Source: Fragilaria radians (Eukaryota > Bacillariophyta > Fragilariophyceae > Fragilariales > Fragilariaceae). Taken from it: 11,595 nt of DNA. The stretch is from NCBI GenBank assembly GCA_900642245.1, contig CAAAJI010000280.1, positions 13,800 through 25,394 on the forward strand. The letters run 5' to 3'. Below, piece by piece: positions 1 through 7,646 of this stretch. Within the stretch, counting starts at the first letter, position 1. Each line of letters begins with the position of its first letter. The position numbers and the translations under genes are program-made. Under the pieces are notes generated by a model. It saw only the letters and a list, made by a program, of their open reading frames with translations. It searched no databases and was not told the DNA's origin.

Positions 1-1955
1 CTTCATGGTTCGGCCGTTGTGAGGGCGCAAGTTCCTTCGATCTTTTCAACGATTGTGTTGATATTCTCAGCTTACTTCTTTGATATCGATATTCAAGAGA
101 ATGATGAAAAGCGTCTAATTCAACATCCATATGTGATTCAATTATTAACTGTCTTTGTGACATTCATTTTGGCCTTTCGAGCCAACTTTGCCTATGCTAG
201 AGTAAGTCCTCTCGTTTTAAATCTGTCATGTTATGTCTGTTTGTGTATTGATATCTAACCTTTTTAATTTGCTCATCAAGTATTGGGAGGCTGCAACTGG
301 ATTACATCGAATGTTCTCAAAATGGTTAGATGCATGTACGAATTTAGCTGCCTATCATTATCAATCCGATTACTTTTCCAAGATTGCTCCACCATCCTTT
401 GGAAATCATCCTGAATTACAAAATTTTACCCGAAATCGAAAACGTGTCCTTACAGAACTTACCATGGAGGAATATACGGCAAAACTTGATATTCTACAAG
501 CGGAGAGCGCCAACCAGGAAACATCCGAGGGTGGAATGGGAGGAGGGGCAGGTGGTGGACGAGGAGGAGGATCACAACAGGGACTCCTCAAATTCTTACA
601 GGCATCTCGTAGAAAAGCTAGAAAAGCGAAAGGATTGTCGAAACCAAAGAATATTCATCGTCGACAAGTCTCGGAACATAAACCAATTCGAACGCCGGAT
701 GGTAATATTCGTAGATTTGTTTCCTGTCGTGGAGACAATAGTATTGATCCGAACACGCATGCTTGTGAATCTTATGAATTGCATCGTTCCCATTCGTCAA
801 CATTATCCTCATCCATGTTCGAAGATCCAATCGCTTCACCATTTCTGGAAGAAGCCGTACACCTGTTTTCCCTGTTATCTGCAGTGGCATTGTCAACCCT
901 TCGAAATGATATACCTGAGGCTCCGCTACCGTTGGTTAAATGGGAGCCTGATGATATATTTCCTCACGTTGATCCTGATCATATTAGTTACGAAAAAGCT
1001 AGACACAAAGCAACAGTAAACTCCAATCATCAGCCGAAACAACGAAAATATAGCGAAAGTCATTGTTGGACGACATTCTATTCCTTACTAGGTGTTTCTC
1101 GGACACCTATTCAACGCACAATATATAACCAAGGTAGACCCTTTCAAGTGTTGGGAGGGATAAGTGTTCGAGAAATGAAGGCATTGAACCAGGCACGCGG
1201 TGGTTATGCAAAAGTATCCCTTTGCTACTTGTGGATACAGGAATTTATATCACGGGAACAGTTGTTGGGTGGTTTGGGGGCTGTACCATCTCCGATTGTA
1301 AGTCGTTGCTATCAATTTGCAAGTGATGGTATGAAGGGATACAATGAATGTCGCAAAATTGCCAAAATTCCCTTCCCATTTCCACATGAACAAGTTGACT
1401 TCTATATTCATCATGATTATTCTTTGGGTATTCCCCATCTTGTTTTACTCCTTTGTCAACAATATGGCTGTGGCATGTCTCCTGAACTACAGCACAGTTC
1501 TTTGCTTTGTTGGACTTCATGAGGTGGCTCGCGAGATGGAAAGTCCATTTATGCATGTTCCCAACAATCTACCACTGAATACCTTTCAAGCACAATACAA
1601 TGAAGCATTAATTACGACTTGGGCCGGATACCATCCCGATAGTTGGTTTGACCTACCCGAAACTGACACAACATCCAAAGGTGGTGAGAATGAACCGAAA
1701 GAAATCGAGTCATCCATGGAATGGTCAACGTTCCTTGTACAACAGTTTTCACCAACGGCAGCGTCGAAAGCAGTAGGAGCAGAAATACCACTCCCTCTTC
1801 CTCTGCCGGTTTCCGAAAAAATTCCTTGTACCGACTTGGAATCATGCTTGAAAATGGCAGACACTAATTCAATACTTATAAACGACAAGAGTAATCATCG
1901 AGTAACCTTTGACCTTGACGCACAAATATTGGATATTCCAATGCCAGAAGTATGA
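1..1955 (+). CDS. Bestrophin-like anion channel, 5' partial, one intron, one +1 frameshift
   Basis: Exons are <1-201 and 281-1955, with the frame changing at 1394. Bestrophins form pentameric chloride/bicarbonate channels; in algae some sit in thylakoids and feed bicarbonate for CO2 fixation. Seen directly: the first exon has a hydrophobic segment (VPSIFSTIVLIFSAYFF), then YVIQLLTVFVTFILAFRAN and AYAR. The splice then joins this to YWEAATG, giving the family hallmark FRxNxAYxRxWEA. Downstream are IPFPFPHEQ, a hydrophobic stretch beginning LTSIFIMIILWVFP, and the C-terminal signature LHEVAREMESPF...VPNNLPL with AQYNEALITTWAGYHPDSWF. Between the two membrane halves lies a long Gly-rich and basic insertion. 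The partial product is about 624 residues. The frame is open from 281 to 1393, then continues one base later (1395) to the stop at 1953-1955. The N-terminus, and so any targeting peptide, lies outside the window. Family assignment is confident. Whether the gene is functional, and its cellular location, are not known. Confidence 0.88.
202..280 (+). other. Spliceosomal intron of the bestrophin-like gene (79 nt, phase 0)
   Basis: The intron starts GTAAGT, has a branch-point-like TCTAAC at about 253-258, then a T-rich tract, and ends CATCAAG. Removing it joins AYAR directly to YWEAATG, which restores the bestrophin hallmark, so both borders are fixed by protein conservation. The intron contains in-frame stops in the exon-1 frame. 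Confidence 0.9.
526..690 (+). other. Gly-rich plus basic low-complexity insertion inside the bestrophin
   Basis: This in-frame segment encodes a glycine run (GGMGGGAGGGRGGGS) followed by a strongly basic stretch (ASRRKARKAKGLSKPK, then HRRQ). It sits in the soluble part between the two halves of the membrane domain. It is probably a disordered cytosolic or stromal loop; I see no domain in it. The opposite strand reads as an open Pro/Pro-Pro frame here, but that is only a shadow of the glycine codons. Confidence 0.6.
1394..1394 (+). other. Single-base +1 frame break in the bestrophin CDS
   Basis: The frame from exon 2 reads IPFPFPHEQ up to 1393. Conserved bestrophin sequence then continues as LTSIFIMII from 1395, leaving the G at 1394 unread. 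The old frame runs on to a stop near 1522 with no family similarity. The new frame has family-like sequence to 1955. A one-base intron is impossible. The cause is therefore a sequence error, an inactivating mutation, or (less likely) translational frameshifting. The site is not a long homopolymer. Confidence 0.75.
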
Positions 1956-3778
1956 ACCTAGATTCAAGGATTTGTACGGCTTCTAGATGAAATTATACAT
2001 TTGAAGACAGACGAAAATGAAACGTAGATATGTAAATTTGCCATATATAGATTATAAACTAAAGCTTGTATCCCAATTGTAGGAAATATAAATGTCATTG
2101 TCAATACCGAGATTTTGATAGTCTCTATTCAATTTTTGAGGAACGTTATGGAGATTGATAACCATATTCTGTCCTTTTATATCCAATTTTCTGAAGACCG
2201 TTGCGGAGGTTGATAATGCTTCTTTGTCCTTGTGTATTCCAATTTCCTTTTTTGAGTGCGATATTGATGACCATATTCTGTCATTTTTCGTCCAAATGAT
2301 TCTAATATACTTCTCTTTCCTAGATAATTTAGATCGTTAGATTCCTTCACCAATTGGGAACTGACTTAACTTAACTGCACTTCCCTTTCTTCTTTTGTTG
2401 CGCATATATATTTCAGTTTTAAAACATTATCTCAAAAGCAAACTTTTTATGATAGGATTTTTTGATGATTAGATTTCTAGATGGATCTCACTCCTGTTTA
2501 AGCTTTGTCGCTACATTTCTAATCTTCTTTTGTTTCACAAAAACTCCATGGAAAGAAGTATGTCCAAGCAAACATAACAATCTTTTGATGTCTAATTTGA
2601 AGTTGTGAATTATTTTTACCTACGCAATGTCCGGACTTTTTCACTATCATTATCTCCAAACTAAACTTAAATTAGCATAAAAGGGTAAATGAGTAAGCGC
2701 CTTGAAAATGTTATCCAACTTCATGTTTTATAGCTCTATTGTTTTTACTGCAACTTTTTTTCTAATTTTGGAACTCAATAACAATAAAAAATGATACATC
2801 AAAAGGATGAAGAAATGCAAGGATATAAAGGTCAACTTGCATGTATATTATTTTTGTCCTCATTTCTGTGGGGGAGAAAGGGATCCCATTCAAAGTAGTA
2901 AAAACAATTCAATTGTTTGAATCGTTCCATGTCGGTAGTGCTATATGACTCCACCTCTTCAACCTTTTGAGTACATTCCATTTTTTGTTTACCAGTTTGT
3001 TACAGTTTATTTTCATCATCCTAACAATATGCTATCAATTAAGTCAACGCTGTGACACTTAGTGTATTCATACTTATTCAGCTTATCGGATGAACAATTT
3101 TTGAAAAATGTTAAAAGTTAACAGTGAATTGGAAAAAATTAACAGCATATCTTTACGTCATTTAAAATTAATTGAATTTGGAAACTTACTAAGGGTAGTC
3201 ATTTATGTGAATGCAATATCACTTGTTTGTGAATTCCCATAATGATGACCTTAGTGAGTCTGTGAATGAAAATGAAATTTTTGACTTAGGCGTAAGGCTA
3301 AATGTTGATGTTGATATATCCACGTAAACTCAGTTGTAACAAATTGTTTTGTCTTTGTTTCTCAATATATTCCTTTCGCTTATGACTCAGATTTAGCAAA
3401 GATATTGTTTGTATTATTAAAAATTTCCGGGCGGAACATGATTCATAATCTTACACCCAAATCCATTCCAACAATTAGTATTTTTATATTTTTTCCTGGA
3501 TTTAGGGGGATTTAGTAGCCTTCCTTTTATGTGAAGATCTTAACTCAAAAAGCAATGTTTGGATTTTTTGTAAGAAACCTGGATGCATTGGCTTAAATTG
3601 TGTTTAGATTGATATTATTAAAATAGAATAGATACATGTTAATAAAGATATCTATTGAAACGCTGTTACCAAACAGTTTCGAATTTCTGAAAATCAAGTC
3701 CGCTGAGAGAAAGGAGCATAAACTTTATGTCGGGTGAATAATTACATGATTTCTTCTTGCTTTCCGCATATTGGGCTT
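1956..3778. other. Gene-poor AT-rich interval between convergent genes
   Basis: The interval lies between the 3' end of the bestrophin-like gene and the 3' end of the minus-strand gene. It is dense in stops in all frames and rich in T and A runs. It must contain both 3' UTRs. I see no AATAAA close behind the bestrophin stop. The only structured item I can defend is the tandem repeat at 2136-2300. Confidence 0.6.
2136..2300. repeat. Degenerate tandem repeat, three units of about 54-55 bp
   Basis: The core GATTGATAACCATATTCTGTC recurs in altered form. The landmark GAT falls at 2157, 2212 and 2266 (spacings 55 and 54). Each unit then has a T-rich arm ending TCCAATTT or TCCAAATG. Units 1 and 3 share ATTGAT.ACCATATTCTGTC; unit 2 is more diverged. 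A shortened fourth copy may lie just upstream, around 2104-2135. In forward translation units 1 and 2 give the pattern L[RK]xVxE[IV]DN, but in different frames, so a decayed protein repeat is only a possibility. Confidence 0.55.
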
Positions 3779-4369
3779 TCAGAATATAGGAGGAAAACAT
3801 TCGGTTCCGTTTGATGATCTTGCTTTTGCTTTGATTTGTCGTCTTATACTCGGTCTTGGATCACTCACAATACGAATGAATTCCTTTCGCATTTCAAAGG
3901 CTTGGAGAATGAAGTTTTCAAGCTTGGATTGAAAGTTTGTTTTCGCTTGCAAAACATAGGATAATTCTGCTTGTACAAAGTATATCAGGCTTCTTTTAAG
4001 TATACAAATTTTTCCGTCATTTCCACTTCTACTCATATGAGTGTTGAATCGCATCATAGTGGTGAAAATTCTATATTGGCAAGCATGCATCGCTGCCTGC
4101 ACATCGGCATTTGCCTGGCTCATTTCATGAACTGAAGTTCGAAATAAAATAAGTTGAGAATCAATATGGCAGATAATTTCAATTTCGGCGCAGCTCTTCA
4201 GACTCCAAATATATTTCCCAAGAGTGCAAACACGCAGGGTACTGCGGGTAGGATGAATTGTTGTCAGGAAGTTTAAGAGTATTTTGTGAGCAGCTTCGAT
4301 AGATGCTTTTGAACCAACCAAAATCGTATCATCTTCTTGGGTCCGGTTTGATGAGTCAATTGTCGTCAT
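3779..4369 (-). CDS. Unrecognised protein, paralogue of the 10890-11588 protein (member 1)
   Basis: The product is 196 aa from the first ATG at 4369, which has A at -3. The frame is open four codons beyond 4402, to a TAG at 4409-4411. That TAG could also be a 3' splice site (ACAAATAG then GCGTCC), so an upstream exon is possible. I do not recognise the family. It is a soluble-looking alpha/beta protein with no membrane segment or signal peptide. Motifs, from that ATG: HKILLNFL (28-35), STLRVCTLG (43-51), D70..L73 to HE (81-82), TTMMRFN (103-109), SRSGN (113-117), LIYFVQ (128-133), LENFILQAFEM (150-160), then a basic tail with SIRRQIKAKARSS. The same motifs occur in the same order in the protein at 10890-11588, at roughly 38% identity over the best 66 residues by hand count. 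That conservation is the best evidence that it is a real gene. It is convergent with the bestrophin gene. Confidence 0.68.
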   Translation of the reverse strand: MTTIDSSNRTQEDDTILVGSKASIEAAHKILLNFLTTIHPTRSTLRVCTLGKYIWSLKSCAEIEIICHIDSQLILFRTSVHEMSQANADVQAAMHACQYRIFTTMMRFNTHMSRSGNDGKICILKRSLIYFVQAELSYVLQAKTNFQSKLENFILQAFEMRKEFIRIVSDPRPSIRRQIKAKARSSNGTECFPPIF

Positions 4370-4408
4370 GATAACCTGCTCTTTCAAAACTACAATCCTC
4401 AAGGACGC

Positions 4409-4791
4409 CTATTTGTTTTATGATTGCAATCGAAATTTGCATGTTCTAAGTGTCATTTAACCCTTCTGAAATGACTGTTAATCAATTAGTTTTGCATCTT
4501 GACAGATATGCTAAAGAGGTCTTGCTTATAGTCACGAACGGATTTTATCGACGTGTCGTCAATTAATTAATTTGATATTCAACAATTATGACGGATTTGA
4601 TGTCATTGACATTTATATCTTGTATTGGAAACAATCAATCTACTATTAGATCAAATTCAACGGTTGTGACTAAACAGCAATAGTCGCTTTGGGGAAATAC
4701 TTCAAGTGTATAACCTTTGAAGTTCCTGCCCTGCCATGCTTGACTGAAAAAGTGTCATAAAATGTTCCTGATTATAATTATAATGCACAAC
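4409..4791. other. Short gap upstream of member 1; holds a MITE-like inverted repeat
   Basis: No supported gene. If the minus-strand frames at 3779-4408 and 4792-5004 belong to one transcript, this would be intron. Otherwise it is the promoter region of member 1. It contains the inverted-repeat structure at 4529-4672. I see no TATA box or initiator that I could defend. Confidence 0.45.
4529..4672. mobile_element. Candidate MITE: 144 bp with imperfect terminal inverted repeats
   Basis: The left end TAGTCACGAACG and the right end, read in reverse complement, TAGTCACAACCG match, and the similarity continues into GATTTTATC versus GAATTTGATC. By hand this is about 19 matching columns of 24. Both ends carry TA, the usual Tc1/mariner target. 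An extra internal copy of the subterminal motif (ACGGATTTGATG, about 4590) is also present. There is no coding capacity. It is a single copy here, so the call rests on the ends alone. Confidence 0.35.
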
Positions 4792-5004
4792 TCAACGTTT
4801 TTTTCTCCAATGCCTTTTTTCCATCACGGTTAAATTACATGTTCCCCTAATATGGTTTGGGTGGAAAACGTATTCTTCAAGATGGGAAGAATCCTTAATG
4901 CTTAATCTGCATTTTATGCTAGCTCTAAATTTCATTTCAGGATCTTTCAGGTTTAGAAGCCACCCGGTAACGCAAAAAGTCTTCATCAGATTTAGGGTGT
5001 GCAA
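4792..5004 (-). CDS. Possible small basic protein or 5' exon of the downstream gene
   Basis: An ATG-initiated frame of 70 codons sits about 390 nt upstream of member 1 on the same strand, and its base composition looks less AT-rich than the flanks. The product is basic at its C-terminus (MEKRHWRKKR), with a middle segment IKDSSHLEEYVFHPNHIRG that looks protein-like rather than low-complexity. I do not recognise it. It could be an independent small gene, a first exon spliced towards the acceptor-like TAG near 4409, a gene remnant, or chance. I see only a weak resemblance to the N-terminal part of the 10890-11588 protein (E..F...H spacing), not enough to claim homology. Confidence 0.28.
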   Translation of the reverse strand: MHTLNLMKTFCVTGWLLNLKDPEMKFRASIKCRLSIKDSSHLEEYVFHPNHIRGTCNLTVMEKRHWRKKR

Positions 5005-6022
5005 TAATTTTTTGTTTTGAAAGTGTAAAAACCCTGAGATTGATCTCCAAATTAAAGATTATGCCTTGAGTCAATGGCTTCTAATTTGCAAGTCTTTTTA
5101 TCACTGCGGTTCTAATGCATCTGAAGTTTTTCGTTTTTCTTGAAAGTAAGCATGGTGATCTGCGGAGATGCCTGAACTTGAATTTTTGTCAAATATTACA
5201 TCTAAGTTATCACCTTTCATAAAAATAAATATCGTTTCCGAAATTCCCCAACTTTAGTAAAGATAAAAATGATCCGTATTGCAATCGCAGCTTCTTAAAT
5301 TACAACATACTCAGTCTCCTTTCTGACCCTTCAAATTCCAACAATGTTGAAAACTATCGATAAATTGCGAAATGCCAATTTTTATCGCCAGTACAATTAC
5401 GGTCAGCAGAAACTTTCAAACATCAATTTCTATCGCCATCCAAGTCTCAGCAAAATGTTTCCCTCTTACCCAAGACTTACTCTTAGAGTTAAAATGCTTT
5501 ATTAGGGTCAATGATAAAAGAAATAAAAAGACAGTGAATCAAGAGGAAAAAGAATACTTCGGAATCATTTAAGTGGTTACAATTTTATTCCAACTTTTTC
5601 TCAGCGTTTTCATCCTACTTGAGGTAGCTGACAATGACTAACAAGCATGCTTAAACATGTGCACCTATCTGTTATCTTTTTTATTATTCCAAAGAGTTGT
5701 CCATTTACCTTGAAGAGGTGTCATTAACTTGACTCATCATAATTCTTTTATTCTCGCAGATCCCTATTTGAATTGGTTTCGTGTGACACTTTTCCTTGGA
5801 AAGAGTGTAGCTTGGCCAGATTTTTATGCTAAAGCCCAGTTTTTGGCTTAAAGATTTATAGGTAAGAATGTTAAGTATCTTTAAGTCTAATGAAGTTTAC
5901 GACAGTCGTTCGGAAAATGGAAGGAAGCAAGTTTGAAAATTATGCATACAGAGTTGATTTACCAATTGATTAAAAGACTAGTAGCAGATAGCGTTTAATC
6001 TAGTTAGGGACCGCAAGAATAA
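5005..6022. other. Gene-poor interval upstream of the Copia fossil
   Basis: AT-rich, with two things of note. One is a partial tandem duplication at 5372-5452. The other is an unusually protein-like open stretch of 45 codons at 5714-5848 (+), with no ATG-led gene around it, containing LNWFRVTLFLGKSVAWPDFY. The latter is preceded by TTCTCGCAG at about 5751-5759 (acceptor-like) and followed by GGTAAGA near 5862 (donor-like), but a stop interrupts the segment between them. It may be a gene remnant or part of the retrotransposon. I do not recognise it. Confidence 0.4.
5372..5452. repeat. Imperfect direct duplication, about 48-bp spacing
   Basis: CAATTTTTATCGCCA (5376-5390) recurs as CAATTTCTATCGCCA (5424-5438), and TCAGCA recurs further on (5403 and 5447). 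This makes two diverged tandem units. The overlapping 66-codon plus-strand frame starting at 5372 is probably just the translation of this duplication. Confidence 0.4.
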
Positions 6023-6850
6023 GACGGTACTGATGGTAAATTAGCAATTGCATCAGAAAGACTTAATAGTACGTTTGATCAAGTCTCTGCAACTTCCATG
6101 GTTAAGTTAGAGAAGCAGTTTCGTTCATTACATCAAGTGACGGAAAAGAAAGTAAAATATTAGAGGATAAAGAAATACTTAGTGAGCAACTTAAAAGATA
6201 ATGAAAAAACTACTGGATACTAATCTCGTAGTTGTAAAAACGCTAAATTGAACAGATTGGTGGGAGCAAGAGTGATAAAGGGTTTAATACACTTACTATC
6301 ATCGATCAGGATTTTCAGATTGAAGAAATAAAAGAATCGAAACAACAGCAACAGCAACAGCCTAACGAGTACCATCAGTGACAAAGGCCATCAGAAATTC
6401 TAATCTACGGATCTTATGGGCATTGCGGAGTAGATCAATCATACAATATGCTAAATTTGTGTCGACAGTGTGATGTTTGCAAGGATTGTGCTGTAGCTAA
6501 AGCATGACAGAAAAATGATCAACTAAGATTGTGTTGGAAGTAGCAACATTCCAGATGAAAGACCATGTATATACATTGATTCACGTTCAATCAAGAAAAA
6601 GTGCTTTGTCGGTGCAAAGTTATGGGCAATTATTGTTTTCAGATTTTTGTTGGATTTTGTTTTTTAAGACAAAGTACAATTTAATACTGTAGAGTTTCGG
6701 ATTTCTTACTGATTTAAAATATTTCAAGATTTATAATGAACTTGTTTTTTGTGAATAAAGAATTGAAATGAAGTATAATGCTAATTGCGAAACTAATATG
6801 AGGATTCTTATTGATGTTGAAGTAAAACTTGTACACGGAGAATTAAGTTA
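6023..6850 (+). mobile_element. Decayed Copia-type LTR retrotransposon fragment (gag to integrase)
   Basis: Pieces of a Copia polyprotein occur in order on the plus strand, split across frames by stops and shifts. At 6023-6151 there is gag-like sequence with LAIASERLNSTFDQ and SMVKLEKQFRSLHQ, fitting the AW.RL...F.P.T..S...L...F block of Copia gag. At 6274-6378 there is a linker with a Gln run. At 6382-6504 there is the pre-integrase zinc-binding segment, YGHCGVDQ followed by CDVCKDCAVAKA, which retains one His and the C-x2-C pair. At 6527-6664 the start of the integrase core appears, IPDERPCIYIDSRSIKK followed by VGAKLWAIIV, with the first catalytic Asp in YID. At 6691-6850 there are weaker integrase-like pieces (FLTDLKYFKIYNE, then MKYNANCETNMRIL, perhaps the DNAGEN region). 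Protease, RT and RNase H are not seen, and no LTRs could be defined. It is dead. A gag N-terminus may extend up to about 5917. Confidence 0.72.
6341..6361 (+). repeat. CAACAG microsatellite (Gln run in the Copia linker)
   Basis: Three CAACAG units in the frame 6274-6378 encode six consecutive glutamines between the gag-like and integrase-like pieces of the dead element. Confidence 0.75.
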
Positions 6851-7235
6851 ATCAGTTCATACACATATATACTTCTAGGAAAGAAATCAAAATCAATCAA
6901 TTGCCTATTAAAACGCTTATATTGTTACAAAATATTGATGAAAAATGAGTATACTGGAAAATGGAATGGTGCCATGGGAGGCGACTTAACATGTGCTCCA
7001 TGATCCAGTTTTAGAGCAACAAGTTTGTAGCACTGTCTGGTGAATCGATAAGCGTTGTTCCCGTGGGAATATTTTCTTTCTTTGACTATTGAATTTTTCA
7101 GTAACGTAGCTTCTTTATTACAGTCCTTATTTCGTGGGAAACATTCCTGTTTGATTTATTACTATTCGTGTGCAAATTCACTTGGTGTCTTGAAGAACTA
7201 ACTCATTAGACTTGCAATTGACACTTGACCTAATT
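6851..7235. other. Interval between the Copia fossil and the membrane protein; likely promoter
   Basis: No gene recognised. The 5' part (6851 to about 7000) may still be retroelement debris. The part nearer 7236 should hold the promoter and 5' UTR of the membrane protein gene, and contains the CGTGGGAA pair at 7062 and 7133. Acceptor-like sites (TTTATTACAG at about 7123, CATTAG at about 7209) are present, so a 5' UTR intron is possible. Confidence 0.45.
7058..7140. promoter_or_regulatory. Two CGTGGGAA motifs, one in a 12-bp palindrome, upstream of the membrane gene
   Basis: TTCCCGTGGGAA at 7058-7069 is a near-perfect palindrome. CGTGGGAA occurs in it at 7062-7069 and again at 7133-7140, on the same strand. 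Both lie within about 180 bp of the ATG at 7236. A short repeated GC-containing motif in AT-rich DNA ahead of a gene is a plausible protein-binding site; no factor is assigned. Confidence 0.3.
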
Positions 7236-7646
7236 ATGGGTGCCTCATATTCATTCGTATTTTGCGGTGTACTTGGTGGTGCCTTATCGTATCCAGAGAA
7301 TGCGAATCACCCTGTACTGGCTTCACCTGTATGGAATTTATTAGATTCATGGTCCTATCCCGAACGACTTCGAGGATTTGGCATTTTGGGAGCATTGGGT
7401 ATGATTTTCTTTTTAGTTTTTTATTCATCCTGTCATTGGAGTTTGGATTATTGTGGATTTCTGGGTGTGACTAGTCGAACGAATTGGATTCTGGCAATGA
7501 TGAGTGGTGCACTTTTGGGATTTTCAGGTGTAGGAATGGTTTATACCTACCTACGACGATTCGATGATGTCGGAGGAGGACCATTAATGTATGGAAATTC
7601 TGGATACAATCCGGCACCGTCACAGCCATCAATCTCCATGATTTGA
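7236..7646 (+). CDS. Small multi-pass membrane protein, family not recognised
   Basis: The product is 136 aa. The ATG at 7236 is the first in a frame that opens after a stop at 7191-7193, and has A at -3 and G at +4. Three hydrophobic segments are visible. Residues 5-18 (short, YSFVFCGVLGGALS) could be a signal peptide or a membrane segment. Residues 47-63 (GFGILGALGMIFFLVFY) and 84-106 (WILAMMSGALLGFSGVGMVYTYL) are good membrane helices rich in small residues. A loop with W33, W39, P42 and R44 lies between the first and second, and CHWSLDYCGFLG (66-77) between the second and third. The C-terminus is polar and Gly/Pro/Ser-rich. MGASYS fits the minimal N-myristoylation pattern, though a hydrophobic start makes that doubtful. 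No domain known to me fits. It could be the last exon of a longer protein. Third-position usage, length and the AATAAA behind it support a real gene. Confidence 0.68.
   Translation: MGASYSFVFCGVLGGALSYPENANHPVLASPVWNLLDSWSYPERLRGFGILGALGMIFFLVFYSSCHWSLDYCGFLGVTSRTNWILAMMSGALLGFSGVGMVYTYLRRFDDVGGGPLMYGNSGYNPAPSQPSISMI

Noticed and set aside
406..591. Minus-strand Pro-rich frame
   Set aside because: It is the antisense of the glycine-codon run in the bestrophin; composition artefact.
384..1019. 211-codon plus-strand frame inside the bestrophin exon
   Set aside because: It overlaps the frame that carries the bestrophin motifs; a shadow frame without family similarity.
1245..1888. Several minus-strand frames opposite the bestrophin C-terminus
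   Set aside because: Antisense shadows of a conserved coding region, with no recognisable motifs.
2155..2340. 61-codon plus-strand frame
   Set aside because: It lies over the degenerate tandem repeat, and the repeat units do not keep one frame, so a functional protein is unlikely.
5372..5572. 66-codon plus-strand frame
   Set aside because: Largely the translation of a short tandem duplication followed by AT-rich sequence; no family features.
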